Assembly (NCBI GenBank): GCA_002479415.1
Contig: DLMZ01000031.1
Coordinates: forward strand, 52,260-58,976
DNA length: 6,717 nt
Source: Firmicutes bacterium UBA7523
Lineage (GTDB): Bacteria; Bacillota; Dethiobacteria; Dethiobacterales; Dethiobacteraceae
Direction of reading: 5' to 3'
The position numbers and the translations under genes were made by a program. The notes beneath the pieces were generated by a model. The model did no database searches and had not been told where the DNA came from. It saw nothing but the letters and a program-made list of their open reading frames with translations. Numbering within the stretch: the first letter of the stretch is position 1; each line of letters starts with the position of its first letter. Shown here in pieces: positions 1 through 5,092 of this stretch.

Positions 1-747
1 GGAGCGGAAGCTGTTGTGTTGCCGGAAATGTTTAATTGTCCGTATGAGAACAATCTTTTCAGCCAGTACGCTGAAACTGAAGAGCAAGGCGAAACTATAG
101 AAGCTGTGGCAAACGCCGCCGCGAAGCACGGCATCTATATTTTTGGCGGTTCTATACCGGAATTGGATGATAATAATATTTTTAACACATGCTTTGTTTT
201 TGACAGAGAAGGCAAGATTATAGGGAAACACAGAAAGGTGCATTTGTTTGACATAAACGTGCCGGATAAAATCACATTTAAAGAATCTGAGACATTGTCT
301 GCTGGTAATCAGGTAACAGTCGTTCAAACGGACTTAAGCCGCATTGGTGTTGCCATCTGCTATGATATGAGATTTCCAGAATTGTTCAGATTGATGCTTG
401 ACCAGCGGGCTCAAGTCATTGTAATTCCCGCCGCATTTAACATGGTCACCGGTCCTGCGCACTGGGAGCTGCTAATACGTAGCCGTGCTTTGGATAATCA
501 GGTCTATTTGGCTGCTGCCGCACCTGCCAGGAATGAGACAGCTTCATATGTTGCATACGGAAATTCAATGATAGTTGGCCCATGGGGCGATATTATCGCC
601 AGAGCCGACGAAAAGGAAGGAATAATCTTTGCGCAGATTGATTTGGAGCGTAAGCTGCAGATCAATAATGAATTGCCGGTTTTAAAGCATCGACGCACCG
701 ATTTGTATGAAACTATCAATAAAACAGACACGACCGAGGGGAAGTAG
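1..747 (+). CDS. Carbon-nitrogen hydrolase, omega-amidase/Nit2-like (5' end cut by window)
   Basis: This is a nitrilase-superfamily amidase. Such cytosolic enzymes hydrolyse a carboxamide to acid plus ammonia; Nit2-like members act on 2-oxoglutaramate or 2-oxosuccinamate. The reading frame is open from base 1 (GAEAVVLPEMFNCPY...), so the gene starts upstream; family members are about 275 aa and 249 codons are present, so roughly 25-30 residues are missing. All three catalytic residues are visible: Glu in LPEMF (codon at 25-27), Lys in KHRKVHLFD (235-237) and Cys in GVAICYDMRFPEL (358-360). The LPEMFNCPY and HLFD contexts are what I recall for the omega-amidase branch, but the substrate is inferred from resemblance only. 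The GTG at 16 is not the real start because the upstream codons match the family. No clear terminator follows. The next gene has its own promoter, so this one need not be co-transcribed with it. Confidence 0.9.
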   Translation, partial: GAEAVVLPEMFNCPYENNLFSQYAETEEQGETIEAVANAAAKHGIYIFGGSIPELDDNNIFNTCFVFDREGKIIGKHRKVHLFDINVPDKITFKESETLSAGNQVTVVQTDLSRIGVAICYDMRFPELFRLMLDQRAQVIVIPAAFNMVTGPAHWELLIRSRALDNQVYLAAAAPARNETASYVAYGNSMIVGPWGDIIARADEKEGIIFAQIDLERKLQINNELPVLKHRRTDLYETINKTDTTEGK

Positions 748-816
748 GGCGTAGCTTCTTTAATGCATTGCAGTCAATGGTGGAATGAGTTCAGAAAGAG
801 GATTGTAATTATGCTG

Positions 817-845
817 TTGAATTTTACGAATAATATGGATATAAT
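817..845 (+). promoter_or_regulatory. Sigma-A-type promoter of the toxin-antitoxin operon
   Basis: The -35 box TTGAAT (817-822) and a consensus -10 box TATAAT (840-845) are separated by exactly 17 nt. Transcription would start near 852, about 23 nt before the GTG start at 875. This gives the module its own transcript, independent of the upstream amidase gene. The call rests on consensus match only. Confidence 0.7.
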
Positions 846-846
846 A

Positions 847-872
847 ATAACAGCGAAGAAAGGAGCTGTTAT
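847..872 (+). promoter_or_regulatory. Inverted repeat over start site and RBS: candidate autoregulatory operator
   Basis: ATAACAGC (847-854) and GCTGTTAT (865-872) form a perfect 8-bp inverted repeat with a 10-nt spacer. The repeat begins one base after the -10 box, covers the predicted transcription start, and encloses the Shine-Dalgarno sequence AAAGGAG (859-865), which lies 9 nt before the GTG start. Phd/YefM antitoxins and their toxin complexes commonly bind palindromes at their own promoter, so an operator is the likeliest role. An RNA hairpin masking the ribosome binding site is less likely, because the left arm lies largely upstream of or at the start site. Confidence 0.5.
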
Positions 873-874
873 CT

Positions 875-1120
875 GTGCCAAACATTAAGCCAATATCAGA
901 TTTAAGAAATTATAATGAAGTTCTGCGCGATATTGCCATAGGTGAACCGGTGTTTTTAACTAAAAATGGCAGGGGGAAATTTGCCATTATTGATATCAAC
1001 GAATATGAGAAATTAAAAGCATCGCTAAAGTTGATGTCAAAGCTTGCCCAGGGAGATCAGGAGGGAAAGGAAAGCGGCTGGATGACTTTGGAGGAAGTGG
1101 AAGCAGAACTGGGGATTTAG
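875..1120 (+). CDS. Type II antitoxin, Phd/YefM family
   Basis: This 81-aa protein is the antitoxin of a toxin-antitoxin pair. It should bind and neutralise the toxin encoded next to it and repress their shared promoter. The N-terminal half (about residues 3-50) has the Phd/YefM pattern: a short strand, the helix SDLRNYNEVLRDI, then the EPVFLTKNGRGKFAIIDINEYEKL segment typical of the dimerising DNA-binding fold. The acidic tail with GWMTLEEVEAELGI (68-81) resembles the toxin-wrapping C-terminus of antitoxins paired with RelE/ParE toxins. The start is GTG at 875, supported by AAAGGAG 9 nt upstream; there is no closer in-frame ATG that keeps the domain intact. The toxin gene begins 1 nt after the stop codon. 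The family call is from sequence pattern alone. Confidence 0.9.
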   Translation: MPNIKPISDLRNYNEVLRDIAIGEPVFLTKNGRGKFAIIDINEYEKLKASLKLMSKLAQGDQEGKESGWMTLEEVEAELGI

Positions 1121-1121
1121 G

Positions 1122-1451
1122 ATGTATAAGATAAAAATTTCTCCCAAGGTTAGAGATGATTTAGCAGAAATTAAAGACTACATTTCCCGGGAACTATGTA
1201 ACACTCAGGCGGCAGAAAAGTTGGTTTCTAAGATATTGAAAAAAATACACGGGCTATCGGAGTTCCCTGGAACGGGCACGCTGTTATCTACAGTCGTGGA
1301 TGTTCAAACAGATTACCGTTTTCTTGTTAGTGGCAACTACCTGATATTTTATAGATACGAAGATAATGTTGTCTTCATATCAAGAATTTTATACGGAAGA
1401 CGGGAGTATATGCGTATTCTGTTCGGTGATTTGTCAGAGGCTGAGAAGTAG
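1122..1451 (+). CDS. Type II toxin, RelE/ParE family
   Basis: This 109-aa basic protein has the compact RelE/ParE fold pattern. The N-terminus KIKISPKVRDDLAEIKDYISREL (4-25) gives the first strand and helical hairpin, LSEFPGTGTLL (45-55) the usual FP.G turn, and DYRFLVSGNYLIFYRYEDNVVFISRILYGRREYMRIL (64-100) the C-terminal sheet with its conserved Arg and Tyr residues. Family members either cleave mRNA on the ribosome (RelE) or poison DNA gyrase (ParE); the sequence does not decide which. The ATG lies 1 nt after the antitoxin TAG, so translation is probably coupled; GGGGA at 1111-1115 is a plausible Shine-Dalgarno inside the antitoxin gene. Length is normal and no truncation is seen, so the module looks intact. 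No obvious terminator follows before the convergent gene. Confidence 0.9.
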   Translation: MYKIKISPKVRDDLAEIKDYISRELCNTQAAEKLVSKILKKIHGLSEFPGTGTLLSTVVDVQTDYRFLVSGNYLIFYRYEDNVVFISRILYGRREYMRILFGDLSEAEK

Positions 1452-1589
1452 TAGTTTGCAGGCTTTTTGTGTGAATGAAGATTGTTCAGCTTTGACAAAT
1501 GCAACTGACTACCTGGCACATTGCTGGTTAACGAAGTTAAATTTATGGGGATGCAATTTATGGTGGTCAGATGGCATAGAACAGCTTTT

Positions 1590-2153
1590 TTATGAGTTAT
1601 GATAAACGAATCTAATTTCAGAATCATGCAATCTTTTATATAGTCTATATTCTTCTACCAATTCTTTTCTTTTGATAAAAAAGTTGGTAAAAAACTCCCA
1701 AAGAAAAACCCACCCACCTATAAAGATTCCTTCATGGAGTACCTTCAAAAACACACTTGGTCCAGCCCCACCTAAAAAGTAACCAACACTCAAAAACAAG
1801 GAGGAAAGCAACAAGTAGGATATAATTCTTCTATGTAAGCCGGATATTGCCTTGCAAAGTCTTGCAGTCGCATACTCATAATAGTTTTTGTATGCAGAGA
1901 TCAGCACTTTTTCTTTTCTTTCATCCTTTTTTAATTCGGGGATATGCAGAACAATGCTAATTCCAAAACTCAATGGTATATCCTCAGAAGAATTGTATAT
2001 AAAGTCATTAAACTCATCCTCGATATCTCTGCGCTTAAAAGGTGATGGATCCCAATCATCGTATATATCATTATAGTCGTGAAGCGATACTGTAATTAAA
2101 TATTTATTGTTCTCTAATTCATAAAGATTCTGAAAGTATTTTTTTTTACGCAT
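1590..2153 (-). CDS. Uncharacterised two-helix membrane protein with WDPSPF motif
   Basis: This 187-aa protein has an N-terminal soluble part of about 105 residues, two membrane helices (about 110-130 and 140-160) and a charged C-terminal tail. Notable elements are WDPSPFKRRDIEDEFNDFI (34-52), a hydrophobic strand-like segment GISIVLHIP (64-72), a KNYYEYATARLCKAI helix leading into the first membrane segment, GGWVFLWEFF (146-155) in the second, and EYRLYKRL (168-175) after it. From memory, this combination (DPSPF..RD, an N/K-Y-F/Y-EY helix, GWV..W, then R.LY.RL) recurs in a widespread bacterial family with no assigned function; I cannot name a domain. Positive residues after the second helix suggest both ends face the cytoplasm. 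The start ATG at 2153-2151 is preceded by GGAGTG (2164-2159) at good spacing. Codons 3-5 form a run of nine A. It converges on the toxin gene. I found no convincing promoter. Confidence 0.75.
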   Translation of the reverse strand: MRKKKYFQNLYELENNKYLITVSLHDYNDIYDDWDPSPFKRRDIEDEFNDFIYNSSEDIPLSFGISIVLHIPELKKDERKEKVLISAYKNYYEYATARLCKAISGLHRRIISYLLLSSLFLSVGYFLGGAGPSVFLKVLHEGIFIGGWVFLWEFFTNFFIKRKELVEEYRLYKRLHDSEIRFVYHNS

Positions 2154-2292
2154 GAAATCACTCCAGCAATTGACTCGTCACCCATACTTCAATCTAACGT
2201 ACAGCATTTCCATTTTTGCGATTTTTCAATCAAGGCAGCTTATACAAAAAGGCTATATTTAGTTTGTGCAGAATATATCAATAGTAAGCGGG

Positions 2293-2304
2293 TGAAAGCT
2301 TTCA
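2293..2304. promoter_or_regulatory. 12-bp perfect palindrome overlapping a -35 box: candidate operator
   Basis: TGAAAGCTTTCA is a perfect 12-bp palindrome whose right end overlaps the candidate -35 box TTCAAA (2301-2306) of the downstream gene. This is a typical position for a repressor or activator site. No regulator is encoded in the window, and a palindrome of this length can arise by chance. Confidence 0.3.
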
Positions 2305-2329
2305 AAGTATGTTAATTGCCTGATATAAA
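2301..2329 (+). promoter_or_regulatory. Candidate extended -10 promoter for the 2398 gene
   Basis: TTCAAA (2301-2306) and TATAAA (2324-2329) are 17 nt apart, and TG at 2321-2322 gives an extended -10 (TGATATAAA). Transcription would start near 2336, leaving a leader of about 60 nt before the ATG at 2398. The -35 box matches consensus at only four of six positions. Confidence 0.5.
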
Positions 2330-2397
2330 AGCTGAAATCACACCATGATAAATATGCCCTTTATTTTAGTGTAAAAAGATTGCAAAAAGGTGAATGA

Positions 2398-2967
2398 ATG
2401 CTAATGGATATACCAAAAAGAAAATTCATTGTAATGTCGATGGCCATTTTCGCATTAATTATACTTATTGTTGTTAGTAGTGCCGCCTGTATTCCATTTA
2501 AGCCGGACTCACATGAAAATCCAAGGCTTCAGTGGCAGGTGTTTGAGCGCATTGGGCGGGAAGGGATTATGAAAAAGGTTACTCTTGATCAGTTGCAAGG
2601 TGATTATACAGGAAACATACGCTTTAGAAATTTGGCCTCGGAAGAAAGGCTGATAGCAAGCCAATTGCTGAGTACTGAATTAGAATGTCTGGGAAAAGTT
2701 GCAGGCAATTTATTGATTATAACTCTAACGTTGCCAGATGGTGAGATTATGGAACTCCATGACCTGCCGCTTTTTGAATTAGATGATGGCATTATCACTG
2801 CCCCGGTTGCTTCGCAGGAATCTACGGATGAAAGTGATTTTGAGATGGTTTGTGTGGTTAAGCGATACCCCCAGGGATTGATGATTGATGGAGAACTCAC
2901 TAAAGAATCCTGGGTGAATGGCATTCATGGACAAGCTGTGACAATGAATTTTCAACTGATAAAGTAG
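2398..2967 (+). CDS. Unrecognised membrane-anchored or exported protein, possible lipoprotein
   Basis: I do not recognise this 189-aa protein. Residues 1-10 carry basic residues (PKRK) followed by a strongly hydrophobic stretch (about 11-30) ending in SSAAC, so it is either an uncleaved membrane anchor or a signal peptide. Cys31 with Ala at -1 and -2 resembles a lipobox, but Ser at -3 is not the usual Leu/Val/Ile, so lipidation is uncertain. The rest is hydrophilic and rich in predicted short strands: DYTGNIRFRNL (69-79), NLLIITLTLPDGEIMELHDLP (104-124), FEMVCVVKRYP (148-158) and VTMNFQLI (181-188), suggesting a small extracytoplasmic beta-rich domain. Two further cysteines (97 and 152) could pair after export. 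The start ATG at 2398 has AAAAGGTG (2384-2391) 6 nt upstream; the in-frame ATG at 2404 is less well placed. It stands alone between its own promoter and a terminator. Confidence 0.7.
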   Translation: MLMDIPKRKFIVMSMAIFALIILIVVSSAACIPFKPDSHENPRLQWQVFERIGREGIMKKVTLDQLQGDYTGNIRFRNLASEERLIASQLLSTELECLGKVAGNLLIITLTLPDGEIMELHDLPLFELDDGIITAPVASQESTDESDFEMVCVVKRYPQGLMIDGELTKESWVNGIHGQAVTMNFQLIK

Positions 2968-2998
2968 TGAATTATAGTGTACAGTGGATTTTGTGCAA

Positions 2999-3034
2999 AA
3001 AGCCCGCCGCAGCTGTCAGCTGCGCGCGGGCTTT
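2999..3034 (+). terminator. Strong hairpin terminator after the 2398 gene
   Basis: A 16-bp GC-rich stem (2999-3014 with 3018-3034, one bulged C at 3025) closes a 3-nt loop, about 30 nt after the stop codon at 2967. The T run following it on this strand is short (TTT, then AGAGTTTT). On the other strand the stem is followed by TTTTT, so it could work in both directions, though no minus-strand gene reads into it. Confidence 0.75.
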
Positions 3035-3090
3035 AGAGTTTTAAGGCTTATTTGCTGCGAGTATAGTATAACTGGGGTCACAGGTTTGCA

Positions 3091-3121
3091 CCGTTTTAAT
3101 TTTAAACGGTTAATTTTACCG
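3091..3121 (+). repeat. Overlapping, mutually exclusive small hairpins in the ABC-F upstream region
   Basis: CCGTTT (3091-3096) pairs with AAACGG (3104-3109), while CGGT (3107-3110) pairs with ACCG (3118-3121). The two share CGG at 3107-3109 and cannot form together. The first is followed by TTAATTTT, like a weak terminator. They would matter only for a transcript entering from upstream, because the best ABC-F promoter lies just downstream of them. The stems are short and AT-rich, so this is weak evidence. Confidence 0.3.
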
Positions 3122-3138
3122 CCGAATGAAGAAGAAAG

Positions 3139-3147
3139 TGTTATAAT
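3139..3147 (+). promoter_or_regulatory. Extended -10 promoter of the ABC-F gene
   Basis: TGTTATAAT matches the extended -10 consensus TGnTATAAT perfectly. No good -35 box lies at 16-18 nt; the nearest, TTTACC at 3115-3120, is 21 nt away, but extended -10 promoters can work without one. The start would be near 3154, giving a leader of about 48 nt before the TTG at 3202. Confidence 0.6.
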
Positions 3148-3150
3148 AAA

Positions 3151-3178
3151 TTATGCCTTTCATTTATTTAAGGCATAA
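3151..3178 (+). promoter_or_regulatory. 9-bp inverted repeat at the ABC-F transcription start
   Basis: TTATGCCTT (3151-3159) and AAGGCATAA (3170-3178) are perfect inverted repeats around a 10-nt AT-rich loop. They begin 3 nt after the -10 box and end 8 nt before the GAGAGG ribosome binding site. The element could be a DNA operator for a dimeric repressor or, as RNA, a 5' leader hairpin affecting ribosome access. There is no T tract directly after it, so it is not a plain terminator; a run of seven T appears only at 3197-3203. Confidence 0.45.
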
Positions 3179-3185
3179 CAATTGT

Positions 3186-3204
3186 GAGAGGTGCGGTTTT
3201 TTTG
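3186..3204 (+). promoter_or_regulatory. Ribosome binding site that decides a TTG start
   Basis: GAGAGG (3186-3191) lies 10 nt before TTG at 3202-3204. Starting there gives MILLSAE, the usual opening of this family. The alternative GTG at 3184 sits just ahead of this site; its only upstream purine run, AAGG at 3170-3173, is buried in the right arm of the inverted repeat. Confidence 0.65.
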
Positions 3205-5025
3205 ATCTTATTATCTGCAGAAAAAATCACTAAAAACTATGGTGAGAAAAAATTACTCGAAGATATTACTTTATATTTAAGTGAAGGCGATAAAGTAGGG
3301 GTGATTGGAATTAATGGCACCGGCAAATCTACCCTTTTAAAGATCATTGCAGAGCTTGAGCTATCTGATAGTGGAAAGATTAGCAAGGCTGCCGGGGTAA
3401 AAATAGGCTATTTACCACAGAACCCTATTTATGGTGAAAAAATGACCATTTTGGAGCAGGTATTTAAGGGAACTTCCACTGACACCATGGAGCTGAAGGA
3501 GTATGAGGCGAAATCGATTTTAACCAAACTGGGTTTTACGGATATTTCTACAGATGTAAGCCGCTTATCCGGGGGAGAGAAAAAAAAGGTAGCAATAGCG
3601 AGTGCCCTGATTAATCCATGCGAAATCCTCATACTCGATGAGCCGACCAACCACTTGGATAACGATATGGTCTTATGGCTTGAGAATTATCTCCGAAAGT
3701 ATTCGGGTGCCATTTTAATGGTTACCCACGATCGCTATTTCCTGGATAGAGTAACCAATCGAATAGTGGAAATCAGCAAGGGATGTCTCTATAATTATCA
3801 AGCAAACTACACAGAATATCTGGAGCTGAAGGCCCAACGGGAGGAAAGGGAAATCAGCACAGAGCGGAAGAATATGAGTCTGTATAGAAAAGAATTAGAA
3901 TGGATTAAGCGAGGGGCGAGAGCACGGGGGACGAAAAGTAAAGAACGAATAGAGCGGTTTGAAAAGCTAAGTGCAAGGGAAAAGCCTACGGCAGTGGAGA
4001 AACTGAAGCTTAGCTCAGTAACAACTCGTCTTGGAAAAAAGACTGTAGAGATTAATAATATATCTAAAAGCTTTGGTGAGAAGCAACTGATTAACGACTT
4101 TAACTATATCATCCTGCGCGATGCAAGAATAGGGGTTATTGGTAGAAATGGGTGTGGCAAATCGACATTATTGAAGATGATTACGGGGGAGATTACCCCT
4201 GACTGTGGTACGGTTGTCAAAGGAGATACTGTCAAGATTGGATATTTTTCGCAAGAAAGTGAAGAGATGGACACAACCCTTCGGGTGATTGACTATATCC
4301 GGGCTATTGCCGAAAGTATTGAAAGCGTGGATGGCACTTTAACTGCTTCACAGATGTTGGAGAAGTTTCTATTCCCTGCGGATCTACAGTGGAATTGCAT
4401 TGGTAAGCTTTCCGGGGGGGAGAGGAGAAGGCTATTATTATTGAGGGTGCTCATGGATGCTCCTAATATATTGCTGATGGATGAACCATCTAATGATTTG
4501 GATATTGAAACTTTGGTGATTCTGGAAGATTATTTGGAAAGCTTCAATGGAGCTGTGGTAGTCGTATCCCATGATCGTTATTTCTTAGATAAGGTGGTAG
4601 ACAGAATTTTTGAGTTTCAATGTGACGGAACCCTGAAACAATATGTGGGAGGTTATACCGACTACTTAGAGAGCTCTACGGTACAAGTTAGGCAGGAGAA
4701 ACAGGAAGCAGAAAAAAAACAACGCATGACTCACGGAAAAAATATCTCAACCCATCCAACTGAAGATATTTCAAAACAGAGAAAGCATAAATTCACCTAT
4801 AAAGAAAAACTGGAATATGAAGAAATAGACAGTATTATTGCTGATATTGAAGAACAGCTCAAGGTGTTAGACAAAAGAATTCAAAGCGAAGCTAGCAACT
4901 ATTCCATTCTGGGGGAATTATTGACACAAAAGGATGAATTGGAAAAAGCTTTAGCTTTAAAAATAGATCGTTGGATATATCTTAACGATTTGGCTGAAAA
5001 AATTGCAGATTCTAAAGAGCGCTAA
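3202..5025 (+). CDS. ABC-F family ATPase, Uup-like translation factor
   Basis: This soluble ATPase has two tandem ABC domains and no membrane segments. ABC-F proteins bind the ribosomal E site and relieve stalls; some confer antibiotic resistance. Residue numbers here count from the GTG at 3184 (subtract 6 for the TTG start). Domain 1: Walker A GINGTGKST (42-50), signature LSGGE (128-132), Walker B ILILDEP (148-154), switch His182. The linker, about 200-283, includes EWIKRGARARGTKSKERIERF, typical of the Uup branch. Domain 2: GRNGCGKST (320-328), LSGGE (409-413), ILLMDEP (429-435), His463. A charged coiled-coil C-terminal extension (about 500-613) also fits Uup. Both catalytic Glu residues are present. 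I chose TTG at 3202 because it gives the usual N-terminus MILLSAEKITKNYGEKK and has GAGAGG (3186-3191) at good spacing; GTG at 3184 would add six residues. A resistance role is possible but not shown. Confidence 0.92.
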   Translation: MILLSAEKITKNYGEKKLLEDITLYLSEGDKVGVIGINGTGKSTLLKIIAELELSDSGKISKAAGVKIGYLPQNPIYGEKMTILEQVFKGTSTDTMELKEYEAKSILTKLGFTDISTDVSRLSGGEKKKVAIASALINPCEILILDEPTNHLDNDMVLWLENYLRKYSGAILMVTHDRYFLDRVTNRIVEISKGCLYNYQANYTEYLELKAQREEREISTERKNMSLYRKELEWIKRGARARGTKSKERIERFEKLSAREKPTAVEKLKLSSVTTRLGKKTVEINNISKSFGEKQLINDFNYIILRDARIGVIGRNGCGKSTLLKMITGEITPDCGTVVKGDTVKIGYFSQESEEMDTTLRVIDYIRAIAESIESVDGTLTASQMLEKFLFPADLQWNCIGKLSGGERRRLLLLRVLMDAPNILLMDEPSNDLDIETLVILEDYLESFNGAVVVVSHDRYFLDKVVDRIFEFQCDGTLKQYVGGYTDYLESSTVQVRQEKQEAEKKQRMTHGKNISTHPTEDISKQRKHKFTYKEKLEYEEIDSIIADIEEQLKVLDKRIQSEASNYSILGELLTQKDELEKALALKIDRWIYLNDLAEKIADSKER

Positions 5026-5052
5026 ATAAATTAAAGAGGGTGTAAATTAGAA

Positions 5053-5092
5053 AAGCCTGTTCGTTATGGATGAACGAACAGGCTTCTTTTTT
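5053..5092. terminator. Shared bidirectional terminator between ABC-F gene and copper pump gene
   Basis: AAGCCTGTTCGTT (5053-5065) and AACGAACAGGCTT (5073-5085) form a perfect 13-bp stem with a 7-nt loop. On the plus strand it is followed by C and six T (5086-5092). On the minus strand the stem is followed by TTC, after a final TT of its own arm, giving a short T-rich tail. The two genes converge here, and the plus-strand T tract runs into the stop codon of the minus-strand gene (5091-5093). Confidence 0.9.

Noticed and set aside
766..779. CATTG/CAATG inverted repeat after the amidase gene as a terminator
   Set aside because: The stem is only 5 bp and has no T tract.
1452..1589. Convergent gap between toxin and membrane protein genes, with a 9-bp direct repeat AATTTATGG (1540-1548, 1555-1563) and a 5-bp hairpin at 1528-1540
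   Set aside because: The repeats are short and AT-rich, and no hairpin followed by a T tract is present, so I could not support a terminator or mobile-element remnant.
1366..1602. 78-codon plus-strand open frame overlapping the end of the toxin gene
   Set aside because: It is an out-of-frame shadow of the toxin continuing into non-coding DNA, with no RBS or domain pattern.
1349..1627. 92-codon minus-strand open frame across the toxin end and the convergent gene end
   Set aside because: It overlaps two better supported genes and has no recognisable protein features.
748..2397. A phage-defence island or mobile element built around the toxin-antitoxin pair
   Set aside because: There is no integrase, transposase, terminal repeat, nuclease or other defence gene nearby; a toxin-antitoxin pair and one unknown membrane protein are not enough.
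2984..3178. 64-codon plus-strand open frame between the exported protein and the ABC-F gene
   Set aside because: It runs straight through the terminator hairpin and the ABC-F promoter, has no good RBS, and its translation resembles no protein pattern.
3582..3588. A AAA AAG slippery heptamer in phase inside the first ABC signature motif of the ABC-F gene
   Set aside because: The -1 frame stops within about ten codons, no strong downstream hairpin is evident, and the run is simply the codons for three lysines of the GEKKK segment.
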